A program made the translations under genes and the position numbers. A DNA stretch of 64,000 nucleotides from Certhia americana (Eukaryota; Chordata; Aves; Passeriformes; Certhiidae): positions 10,800,198 through 10,864,197 of the forward strand of contig CM031870.1 of assembly GCA_018697195.1 (NCBI GenBank), given 5' to 3'. This document shows, one piece after another, positions 38,434-50,300 of the stretch. The notes under the pieces were generated by a model, which was not told where the DNA came from, did not search any database, and saw only the letters and a program-made list of their open reading frames with translations. Each line of letters begins with the position of its first letter. Position 1 is the first letter of the stretch.

Positions 38434-41400
38434 CTGAAATATATCTATATTAGTCTGCAGGTTGACACTTAAGTAAATCATTTATATGCAAGGCTGAATA
38501 TGCTAATTGTAGAATATTTTTGAGACTCTTTCTTCTCTGCAAGATAATTATTTCAGTGTATTTAAAAGTATTTTAAAACAGAATTTCATGTGGATTTTCT
38601 ATCCACCCTCAAAATTATCTTCTAAAATAGTATATTTTGACAGTTCTTGCATGGATAAGGATGTTGGGGTTTTAGCACAAGATAAACAGAATTTAACGTA
38701 TTACATCCCAGATAAACAGAATTCAAGAATATGAATTCAAAGAATTCTGTGGAGCAGCTTTTATCTTTTGAGTCAGCCTGGTCTTTCCACAAAACAAATT
38801 CAGTTTTTCAAAATCAAGAAGGTGAGAATGTCATGCCCATGCAGCATGAACCATCTCTCAGATGGATTTCCCCAGTTAAAAGGAATCCTCAAAGAACAAA
38901 TCAGCTCAACAATACTGCTTTCTTTTAACAGATATTTCTTTGCAGTTTCCATTCTCTTTACTACAAATAATCCCATGAAAGTCACAACTCTGTAGCAGAG
39001 AAATCTGTAGATGCTCTAACAGGCAGAGCGGGATCTGTCAAGAAAAGATGAGTCTGAAGAGTAAGAGGTGCTCTAAACAACACAAAGTGGGCTTTATTGC
39101 TACATTTTTGTGATAGCCAAAGTTTGCAGAATTCAAGTTCTTATGGCATGGAAACAGGACTGCATCTTACACTTATGGATTTAAATCAGGGAAGAAAAAA
39201 GTATTTAAGTGGCTAATTAAGAAATCCTCTGTTCCCCCCGATGTTCATCATTATAATAAAAATGTTGAACAAATCAACATTTGGGGCCATGAAGAATTAG
39301 AATTTATAAACCAAAAAATAATTCTGACTTCTGGCTCTAGGCAGATGCCCTTGGTTAACAGTGGTACAGAACTTTTTATTTATTACATGGTCATGTTCTT
39401 GGCTTCAGATGTCATCATCAGTGTTAACAGATGTGCACTATACAGACCTTAAAAAAAGAACAACCTATCTTCACTGCATTGCAAAAAAAACAGGGAAAGA
39501 TGTCCCATTCCCATAAAGCTTCATAAAGCTCTCATTTCATGTGAGACAGATTTCATTGTTCTCTTTTGCAGTAGCTTAAATTTTTTCAGTTTTCAGCAAG
39601 TGAAATGCTTAGTCATCTGTCATGACCACATTTCATTTTAATGCATTTTTCCATGATTTTTTTTCCAAATGGCCATGCTGGCCTTATTGGTTGTCCTTCA
39701 ATAGATTAAAATTAGTTTATGATCAGGAGAAAATATGCTCCCAAGGAAATTTTAGGATGCAAAGTTAATGGAGTGTCTCAGAAGCCTCCAAGTGTCCTGT
39801 AGAGTATCCATCAAGCAAACCCCAAAGGTTTTGTGCAGTTTTACTTCCAAAATGATAAACAACTCCCTTGCCTCACAGCATTCTGTCTTGGAGTTCTAAA
39901 ACTTGTGATTACGGGTGCATTTTTCATCAGCTTCACACTGTCTTTCCAAAGTTCTTCAATTTTTTTTTTCCTCCTGTGCTAAGCAATATGAATATTCATC
40001 TTGGTACTCACAGCAAGGCTGGATATCTTTGAAGCAGCAGTCATTTACGACTGGCAGTGACAGGTATTATAACATTAAAATGGAAACACGATTGGTTTGA
40101 TCTTTGCCAACTTTGTTCTTTCCTTTGTAGGAGTCAGTGTGGACGTGCATCACTCCATTGTTCTCAACATTATCTGTTCTTGCTGCTTCCCCAGTACAAA
40201 ATGTCTGTCCTGTCAGTACAATAACAATAAGTTGATTATGTTCATTGTCACTCATTTAATTAACATCAGGTCTTGTTTTCATCTTGAAATTTTCTCCCCG
40301 TGTTATTTTCCTTTATATCATGTCTTGTTACAAATAGCAGCCACTTTCTGCAAACAGACTTTTCTTTATTTTCTTTTTTCCTTCTGTTTTTGCACTGCAG
40401 TAGCACAGAGCAAAACTGATCTGTGGCTTGGTTCCAAGATACTCTCATGTTACAAACAATGACCATGTATGGAAAGCTGAAATCTATCCCTACATGTAGT
40501 GGTTTTCTTTGAGAGTCACCAGGAAAAGACTTTGTCTGATTTATTTAAATATTTCCTAAGAATGTAAAAGGTTGAAATTTCCAGGAGCAATCAGTTTGGC
40601 TTAACTGCATCCCCATCACAGATCCCCATCAAATCCAACAGTGTATATATTAGATGTAAACCCAGAATAACTGCTGAAAACATTATTCACTGATGCTATA
40701 AAGGAATGAATTCCCTCAATATTCAAAATTACATCCAATTTCATTCTTCTCAAGATGAGAAAATTATGACCTATCCATGTTGTATAGAAAAAACCCTCAA
40801 GCCTTACATATATCTCAATCCTGTTTCTTACAGCCAAGTTTCCCAGCTAATTGAGAAACAGAATCCCTATTTTTTCAATTTTTATTAAATCTTACAGTTC
40901 TTTTTTCTTAGCATGCATATAACACATGTTACATGGCTTGATTTAAGGAACCGTAAAAGGGAAATTATATGTCATACAGAACTATGCAAAAATGCATGTC
41001 AAAACACTACCCATTGTATTTGATCATACACATACATAGTATCATTTAGAAAATATGCCTTTCCAGTTTACAAAAAAAAAAAAGAAATGTCCATCTGGAG
41101 TATTCTTTTTAAACTTTTCTTGATTCAGGAAAATTTTTTTAAGCAAGCAATGAAATTTGCTTAGCAAGTTCACAAACCGTATGGAGTTCAAACTTATCAA
41201 ACTGATCTCCACTACAAGAAATTAAGCACAGTGAGCATTGAAACAAGTTCTTTTTTTTTCATTTTCCTCTGGTTAGCCTAGACATGGTTAGACATTAGCC
41301 TAGAACTAATGCTGCCTTAATTCAAGCTGACTTTGGTTTTCCCTTACTTTTTTAAAGGAATGGAGATCACCAAAACCCTGAGGAATCTCATACAAATTCT

Positions 41401-44400
41401 TTTGCTACAATTGTAAGGATTTCATATGCAGGATTAAAAAAACCCAAAACAAACCATAAATAAAAAATTAAAGAAGCCAGTATCTAAAGTACTTGATTTT
41501 TCAAGGCTCTTAAAAAAAATTAATGAAGAAAAGTTAGTGCAAGGAATAAAAGGAAGATCAAATGGAAAAATTATCAGTTTCCACTGACATTAATATTCAG
41601 TGTGTATTCATAGAAAGTAAGATAAACCCAAAGTACGTTTATAGTATGACAATGTCTCTGACTAGCTCTGTTTAACACTGGGAAAGAGCAGGCAACAAGA
41701 TGGGCCAGAAGAAAAGAGACATGAGTTTGACACATTTCAAAAGCTTTACAGATCTGAACTGTAGCACTGTTTTCAGATTCAAGGAGAAAGCTCGGGACAT
41801 TGTCTTCCACATCAACTGCCCATTACCTTGTGAAATCTAAATATAGGCCCCATGTTACAAATAGGTTTGATGCTAAAGAGAGTCAGGAGAAAATATCTAT
41901 CAATCAATAAGTTTTAAATGTGGTGCTTATACAGGTTCGAAAGCAATGAATATATGTAAGACAGTGAGGCTGGAGGCTGTCCTGGAAATTTTTTTTTTTC
42001 CCTTTTTCAGAAAAAGTGTAGCATAAATTTTCTTCTGATATTTCATGTCATTCTACTTATTGATTGCATTCCAAGTCTCATGAGCAAGCACTAAATTTTA
42101 ATCAACTTCTGGACTCAATCCCGCCACCACAGACTTCAATGGAAATTGTATCAATCCCATTATCTACCATATGACTCCACAGCCACAGGGAGAACCTCAT
42201 TTCTAGCTCCAGCCCGCAGGGGCCCCCAAGGCTACATTTAAAGGAGTGAGCAATGTGAATACCAACTAGCCTAAAATAGCATTAAATGTGTTTAAATAGG
42301 CCAAGATAATTTGGACAGCTACAAAAGCATAATCTGCCCTGAAAGCCCACCAATATTTCCCACACATTTCTTATAAAAAATAAGCTATAAAGTCCAGATG
42401 TGTTAAAAATATATCACATGCCTCCTCCTGACCAGGAGCACATCAATGGCTGAAAAAAATTCTTGCTGATTTACTCAGGATAGAATTCAGCCTCTCTTTG
42501 TCCCAAGAGTATAGACACCACAAGCTAGAGAACACCTTTTTCCAAGAGGAGAGGTTCTACCTCTCTTGTTCCGTTGTGGTGCCATGACTGGCATTGCTAA
42601 TCAGAGCAGGAAACCTGTTTCAGCACATACAGAACTTGGTTAGATCCTCAGCCACAGCAAACTAGTAAGACACCACCCCTGGCCCAGCTTTCCAGAGGAT
42701 TTTGGAACATGGGAAGCCAAGGTGTAGAGATGGGCTCAACATAACAAAAATGGGGCTGGCTTCTAGCTACAAGGTCCTGCTCTGACATCAGCTGGACTGG
42801 GCTGGAGGGGGCACTTGCTGGAACCTTCTCTCCACAGCCCCTAAGGACTGCTGGCAGCGGACAGAAGGGGAACTCCAGCATATGGTCTCCCAAATTCCCA
42901 AATGCTTGGACAGCAATGTGGTGCTTGGGAAAATGTTTGGAGCTGCATGAAGGAGAATGCAGTGTTTAGTACCCAGTCTGTTTGGTAACTACAGGAACAT
43001 ACAAATGAAACCCTTTTCTCTCAATAAATCCTCCCAAAAAGAGCAGATACCTGGTCAGTAAACATCAAACTGAGACAAAAAGTACCTTGACTGATCATTA
43101 CATAACAGTGGAAAAAAACATTATTAACAAACCTAGAATCCAATGTTCTGAGTGGTTTTTTGAGCACTTACTGACAGTGCCACAAGAATAATTTACAAAC
43201 CTAAGTTCCTAACTACTGCCAGGTTTATACCCTTCTGGAAATCAAATGCTTTTGACAATTTTCTTTCTTGTTCTGGTTTTCTATTAAGACTAACTATGTA
43301 AAAGAACTGGAATTTTCAAGTTCTGGGACTATATGAACACTCAGAAGTGAAATATAGTCCATAGGATGATTTGGACTAGGTTGCCTCCACCGTCCTTGAG
43401 AGAAAAAGAACAGCTGTTTTGGCAGCTCCCAGCTCCCTGGCAGCCAGACATTCCCCACAGAGCCTCCACTCAACACCTGGAACATCTAGAATTGCTGTCA
43501 CCTTGACACAGGGAAAATGGGCTGGTGTGGCACAACATCCCCACTTTGGTGACACCAAGCAGGCCTTAGGAGCTGCACAGAAAAATCCTCCTGGGCCAGG
43601 TACCCAAACCCTGCATGATGGGAAAGGCACCATGCACAGCAGCTACTGCTCATTACTCCAGATAATGGCTAGAATTAACTGAAACATTTTTGTAATACTC
43701 TTCAGGAACCTCATTCAATTTAGCAGTCCCTAGAAATTAATGGTATGAACTTGCATTAAATCAGTCTGTCATTAGCTTGGCTTTCTTTATGGCAACTCAT
43801 TACAAGGCACTTCCTGCCAGCCAGAAGCCAAGAGAACATCTGCAGATACAAAGATTAAAAAGCACCATGGTACATTAGCTCCTTGCAGAGCTCAGCTGCA
43901 TCCCACAGCATGTGACAGTCCCCAGTCCTCAGGGATGAACACAGGGTGACAGACTGGGGACACCATGGCTGAGGACCCAGTAACAACCAGGTTTTGTCCC
44001 ACTTCGATTAATTCCCTTTGGAATTATGGACTTTGAAATGGGATAATGTGGCCTTGTGTTCACTGTTTTGCAGCTCTGTGAGTTATCACAGGGACAAGAG
44101 AACCACTGGAAACAGGCATCATCCAGTTGGGGTGTTCTCCTTCAAAATTCAGGTCAATGGGATGAGAATTTTTTTTCAACGTTGTAGAGAGGCAGACACA
44201 GACCTAAGTAAAACCCTGCATCTGCTGGCTGCCCCACTGACTTCAGCAGGAATCCAACCTCCACTGGTGGTTAAGCCAGTTGGAGCATTTGGGAACTGGA
44301 GATCAAGGCCCTTGTTATTTGCAAAGAAAACTGCTCCAGAGAAACAGTCCAGTTTCTGGGGAGACCTCTGCATGGCTTTGTGACCATCAGGTCAGACAAG

Positions 44401-44929
44401 ATCATGGAAAGCAACTGAGCTTCACTGCCTTATGTTCCATAGCTATGTGTGTGTGTATCTGTGTACACCTATATAAACAATATTATTGTTCTAAAGATGT
44501 ATTTGCATGACATTCTAGAAAAAAGGAAGAAAGAGTTAAAAAAGAGAATGAATTTGTAAGATCCATAAAGCAGAAGATGTGGGTTCTCCTCTGCCTCCTG
44601 TAAGGAGCCCCCAAAGGCGGTTGAACAGATCCACCAGCTTACAACACAATTCAAATTGTTCAGATTTTCTTTTGAGGTTTGTAATTTTATTATTTATTAT
44701 ACACAGTGAAACCTCACTTACCCTAATGTCTTATCTAAAAAGAACACACTTGTTTGAAATGAGGTCATGTCCCTTGACATACATTAAGTAATGTGGAAAG
44801 TCCCCATTTATCCTAACACCCATTTATACATTTTAGTACCATTTGAATAAAGGAAGTTTCCCAATATGTCAAGCTTTTTTTTTTTTTTTTCTTTTTAACA
44901 AAACTCAAAGTTAATTAAACCAAACTCTA
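38434..44929. other. long unique non-coding region
   Basis: About 6.5 kb of AT-rich sequence. It includes a 14-bp direct repeat AGATAAACAGAATT at 38680-38693 and 38710-38723, short T runs near 39960 and 41990, and a 16-base T run at 44875-44890. GC-richer patches at 42650-42890 and 43380-43640 show no recognised family. No gene-like frame was found. Confidence 0.5.
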
Positions 44930-45650
44930 CAATATTTATGACTCTTTTTTGTAGCTCAATGTGGTTTAGAAAGGTGATGTTAATATTGACATTAATTAAC
45001 GTCAATCTTAATGTACTATTTCATTAATAAGCTGGCATATCATTCAGCCTAAGGCAATGTACTGTGCTGTTCAAGCTATTTATGCCAAAGTATTTTGAAC
45101 AGCTTTGCCCCCCCCCCAAAAAAAAAAAAAAAAAAGAAAATCAATTTATACTATGTTGTTGCAGAATCAGATTCATCACCCCGGGGACTATGAAAAAAAT
45201 GAAAGACCAATTTAATGACAGGATTTAGTTCATTATTTATCTTCTAGCATGTAAATTATAGATTGCCATGATTTTTTCATCCTTTTGATGCTCACTACCT
45301 AATTCATGCGAAAAACATAAGTCTGTGTTACAAGGAGCGAGCTCCCCAGCTCTGTGTATGAGGAACATCTCCTCTGCCTTTTGACAGACGATAATCTGTC
45401 AAAATGAAAAATTAATGGAGGCTCCCTTAATTCATCATCTTCTGCCTCTCTTCTATTAATGGATTTTTTTTTTCCCCCTCTATAACTCTGCTTGCACTGA
45501 ATAGAGCGGGTGGGTGGGGGGGAAGAAGATAAACAGGTCAGCTGACTGCTTCAGCTTGTGCAGGGCACTGTAATTCAGCTGATGGATGGATGACATGGTA
45601 TTTATTGAATGCATTGAGGAATACTGTGGTTTCCAACACAGACGGTGAGC
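44930..45650. promoter_or_regulatory. candidate developmental enhancer with palindromic sites
   Basis: This block concentrates symmetric transcription-factor-like motifs. A 30-bp near-palindrome (13 of 15 base pairs) at 44981-45010 is centred on TTAATTAA. An exact inverted repeat with 10-base arms, TTTTGACAGA and TCTGTCAAAA, lies at 45379-45388 and 45395-45404 with a 6-base spacer, giving two opposed MEIS/TGIF-type TGACAG sites. ATTAATGG occurs twice, at 45411-45418 and 45455-45462. A 10-bp palindrome GTCAGCTGAC lies at 45537-45546 and a second CAGCTG E-box at 45576-45581. A C10A18 tract at 45108-45135 interrupts it. No repeat family is present. Function is inferred. Confidence 0.4.
45108..45135. 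repeat. C10A18 mononucleotide tract
   Basis: Ten C followed directly by eighteen A. It is a microsatellite-like tract inside the candidate enhancer block and probably unstable in length. Confidence 0.95.
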
Positions 45651-48600
45651 ATGCTGAGATAAAGCTCATACCAAATGTCTCACCACTCTCAGCTTGGTCA
45701 CAAAGACAATTACTTTGTACAAATGATCATAAAGGAGTGGTGTGAACTAGGTGTGCTGTACTGCACACAGCTCAAGGCACCTATGGAACAGTCAATAAAG
45801 AGAATAATTAGGATTCAGTTTGATTATAAAATGCATGTGAAAACAAATCAATCCTCTCAAACTACTTTTGATGAAATAGTTTATATTGTTGAACTCTGCT
45901 CCTCCCAGGGTCTTAGAGTACAAAAAAGCATTTGTCCAGTGCACAAATATGCCATTCTAAATACTCTTCCTAATTTCCCTAATCACTGAAATCTAAAATC
46001 AGAAAGCTGCACTAAAGGTTTTCTGCTTTTCACAACTCATCTGCTTCTGCATGTCTGATGCTTTACTGTGGTTGTGACAGGATAAAGCCCAGGAAAAGCA
46101 TGCCTCATCACAGCCAGGGTGCTCTGACAGTCACATGACATGATTGCTAAGGACAGAGGAGTTTTATGGAAATGGATCAGCCACCAAGTGAAATGAATAT
46201 GTGCTAAGAAGAGCAGAGGGAATTATAATAACAGAAAAGCATTTCGTTTTATAAAGCACATGCAGTGCATACCCATACACGCTTTGATAGAATTATTTTA
46301 TGCTATGGAAATCCCTACTCAAACATTCATTTTGAATACTACTGTAACATTGTGGGTAATTCCAGAGCTGTTTCACAAAAAATAAAAAAAAACCCCAAAG
46401 CTTGTGTCAAGCTGAGTGATACTTTCAGAATTAATTTCTGAACTAGTAACCTGCAAAGGCCAGAATTAACAACCTCTCACATATTCATTTTAACCTGCAG
46501 CTGAACAGGAGGACCATTTTCATTGAAAACTCTGTTCCTCACAGAGCAGTATAAATATTGCAAACAAATCCATTTATCACAACTGGTAGAACGTGATCAC
46601 AGCTCTGCAGCCTGGCCACGTCTTCCCAGTGCTGATGGAAAGATGATCATGGAATGCACAAGCAAGGCTTGACCCACATTTTGCAGCTTGCTCACACCAG
46701 AACTGCTTCATTTAGGTAGAGCCAGCTTGAAACTAAAGTCTTGGCCTGGCAAGACAGAGGCCAACCTGACAATCCCCATTACTTACTACAGCTACAGCTC
46801 CATGTCTTAGGCACCAAATATGACAAAATAATATCTTCTTTCCCTGTGATGGGGAAAGTAAAAATTGTACTTAGCCAGTTTTTCAAAATAATTCCATTTG
46901 TTTGTAAAATGTCTTGGTTAAATATGGTAACTTTTGGAGACCTTTCCAACTTCCCAAATAAAATCATAAAAATCTCACAAATATTGAAGGAATTCTGATC
47001 TCTCTTAATGGAAACAAGTATAATTTATCATTATCAAACAGCTTTGCAAATTAATTGACTCTGCACATTCCAAAATGGTTACAAAGAAAGACATCTTCAG
47101 ATGTCTTCAGAGAGTGGCAGGATAATGGATCTGGTACAAGAAATTTCTAGGATCAAAACGCATGACAACCTGAAAGATGCTCTGGTAGCCTCCATAGGCT
47201 CCATAGGTGACTATCTGCTTAATGTGTCATGTTACAGAAACCACCATTAAAAAACCGCGAACCAAATCAAACAGTCATTGCTCCACTTTCTTTTCAAGTC
47301 TCAAAAAACATCCAACAGCTTTGAAGCCTGGAGTATTATAACTAATTATTATTATTGCTAAAGAGAGTCTTTCTCACCAAGTGCAAGGAGATGAAATTTT
47401 TATTGCTGCTCTCCATGCTGTACTTGGCCTGGAAACCAAACACCTTTCTCCAAAAAAAAGCTTACCTGGCATTCACCTAATCTGGGTATTATTTCTAAAT
47501 ACTGCCGTACAGGTAAGATTGCACCCATGCAGCACAGCTATTTGCCTTTAAATTCTTGATGGAGGATAGTGCAAAGGGGAACAATGGAATCATATTCCTA
47601 CCTGCCATGGGTCATAAAAGGAGCCCCCAACAACTTCTCTGGTGATCAAGTATTAAATCCTTCAGATACCTAAAAATTATTATGCTGATATGGCTGTTAA
47701 GGTCAAGGTTTAAAGTATAATGTGGATCTTAGAAGAAATTCTAGTGATTGATGTAACACATCAGACACTTACCTTGAAAAAGGTATTATTCAGCTGCCTC
47801 CACAAGAAGATTAAAAGTGGGGGGAAAAGAAGTTGAAGAACTGGTTAAATGACGAGTGGTTGTTCTCAGTGGTCAATGTTGCAATGAAATTACTGTAAAA
47901 AATAGCTACTGATATTGAAACTTGCCTGCAACATCCTCTGATCTCTCTAATACATGTCCTCCAGGCAGCAGTTTTCTCCTCACCTCAGTAACCTTGTTAC
48001 ACCAGCTGGTTTCAAATATTAGCAATTTTCAAAATCATGTCTGAAAGATGTTTTCTGTAAACTCTGCATGTGAAGTTTCTGAAACTTTCTGACAATGAAT
48101 CAGGCTCTGATTTCAATTGCTTGGAGCTCAACTTACTTGCACACAAATTGTTCCTTTTTGTTTTCTGATATTGTATCTCATTATTTTTAATGGTTGCAGA
48201 GAGCTTGTGACCACCAAGCTTTTAAACAGCATAATGAGAACAGAGAAAAGTGGGCAGAATTTTGAAGAACACACAAAAGTTACAGGGATGTGGGATGTAT
48301 ACCATGCTTGGTAACAGCCTGTGGTTTTCCTGCAGCCTGTGCTTAGTAACTTATATTAATCCATATCAAAGCTCCACTGCTTTATTGATAGACCATCTTC
48401 TACTTAAGACAACAATATCATGTATGTTATGTAAGTGCCTTCATCATCAAGGCCATTACAGAACACTGATGTTCTATTGATGATTTGCCCTAATTCTAGA
48501 GTTACATTTCAGAACATTATCCTTTCCACTGTGGGACAGAAAAGAATAGACAAGGAGAAGCCATACAATATCCACAGCTGATGCTGCTCTGGTGTGGCTC

Positions 48601-49144
48601 TGTGCTCAGAATGGCACTAAGAAAACCTGATCCCCCTCCTCAGCAGCCTCCTTTGTCACATTCATGCCCACAGAAGCTGGGGGAACAACAGAAACATCTG
48701 CTTCTTGTTGTTTTATTTACTTCTAGACACAACCAACTGAAACGAAGACCATAACAAAATAAAAATAAATAAGGGGAAAAAGTCTTCAACTCATATGACT
48801 GGAAAAATTCAGTTTCAGTTGCATAAGTGGACAAGGCATTAAGTTGCAAGATAATGTGCTTTTCATCAGAACATTCACCAGGTATTGGATGGAGTTTGAA
48901 AGAATGAACTTGAAATTAAGCAGGAGAGGCTGAGGAAAAGCAAGAGCTTTGGTATCCATAGGAAACCTGCCTCAAGGTTGTATCAGTTTAAGGTTTTGCT
49001 GCTCTAACACCAAAGCATTATGAGACACATTGTTCCACATTAATATTTAGAGTCCTTTACACCACGTTTGCTACAAAGTGACATAAATGAAGCTCTAAAA
49101 GCCCCTTGAGGTCTGATCCATCCAGGTTACCTTTGTTCATCCCT
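45651..49144. other. unique non-coding DNA, nothing recognised
   Basis: AT-rich sequence without recognised gene, RNA or repeat. The 104-codon frame at 45675-45989 has a balanced composition, but no start context, splice signals or similarity that I recognise. Confidence 0.45.
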
Positions 49145-49215
49145 GCCTGTGAGCTCACTGGAGTTAATCCTGATTTACATCTGTGTCAGTAGGAGCAGGA
49201 TCAGGCTCTCTCCAG
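49145..49215 (+). repeat. possible ancient sauropsid repeat fragment
   Basis: The text CTCACTGGAGTTAATCCTGA, continuing TTTACATCTGTGTCAGTAGGAGCAGGATCAGGC, resembles a short motif I associate with a very common old repeat in turtle and crocodilian genomes (ACTTCAGTGGAGTTACTCCT and following). The family name is not certain to me. Only about 70 bases match. Confidence 0.4.
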
Positions 49216-49859
49216 AATCAGAATACAACCATATTGTGGCCACAGGATGTGTTTATGACTGAGATTTGCTTCATTAAAACACAAACTCACAGAAATAAAA
49301 ATATGAGGCACCTGATTTTAGAATAAATTACCTCTGTGAAATTATGGCCTTTTCTTCGCACTGCAATATTCACAGAAAATTAATGAGGTTGTCACATGAA
49401 TTCTATGAAGATTTATGTGCTGATTAGGTGACATGTCTTAAAACAAAATAAAATAATAAAGAACCCCTTCCATTAAAAAATCAGCACATTTAATTTGAAT
49501 TCAATCTTTTATCAGATTACTTCTGTTTAATGGCAAATAGTTCTTTTGTTTAAAAACCCTTCACAAAGACAAAGCCTGAGGAAAACATTTTGTAAAAGTA
49601 TTCTGAAAGTCAAAGTCATTTTGACAGAAATCAAACCAGAAATAATTTCTCCCTGAAGGAATCCAGCTTTATTTTAATGATGTCTGGATTGTTTCCATTT
49701 AAATAGAGTAATGGGAATTTTGTAAAAATTTTGATTCAAACTGTCCGTTTTAACAATGATCTTTCTTGTAAGCTGAGCCAGTAATTTGTCATATACACTT
49801 TGTTCAAGTGGAGAAAACAAATATTAAAGGAAAACAATTTGACTAAAAACATCTTCCCT
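49216..49859. other. AT-rich non-coding DNA, possibly conserved
   Basis: AT-rich sequence with TTAATGAGG, CTGATTAGGTGACATG and several TTTAATTTGAA-like stretches. It has no repeat family and may be an extension of the neighbouring candidate element. Nothing firmer can be said. Confidence 0.3.
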
Positions 49860-50300
49860 TCATTAAGGAGCTTTATGTTCTAATGTCTGAAAGTGAAAGT
49901 CTGCTTTAATGGCTGCTGGGAGCTGGGGATCTCTCTGTCAGACACTTAGCAAGGCTTGCTTTCTGGGTAATAGAGGCTATTTATGGGGCTTTTCATGACC
50001 TTTCTTCTTGGTACTACCAACAGAGGAATACTGGAGGCATCTCTTTTGCATCCACATATCTGCTTACTCACGGATTATTGTCTCGATTGTTTTCTTCATT
50101 TTGAAGAAAAATGTTGCATGTAATTAAAACAAGATAACAGCACAGTGCTGTGTGTTCTATCACACATCTCCCCACTCCCTGCAGTCATTACACACACTGA
50201 CGTACATTACACTGTGGAGACAGATAGATTGAAACTAAACTCCTTGCTTTATCGCCGCATGCAGCACAAAGCCTGTCCCACATTCTGGAAGGTACTTCTT
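49860..50300. promoter_or_regulatory. candidate conserved non-coding element
   Basis: The block holds TTTTGCAT (octamer-like) at 50044-50051, a SOX-type ATTGTT at 50086-50091, TAATTA near 50121, a perfect 15-bp palindrome with 7-base arms ACAGCAC/GTGCTGT at 50137-50151, and CpG-bearing TTATCGCCGCATGCAGC near 50250 in otherwise CpG-poor sequence. No transposon resemblance. Enhancer function is an inference from texture. Confidence 0.32.

Noticed and set aside
45675..45989. 104-codon frame with balanced composition
   Set aside because: No similarity that I recognise, no splice or promoter context, and within the length expected by chance over 64 kb.
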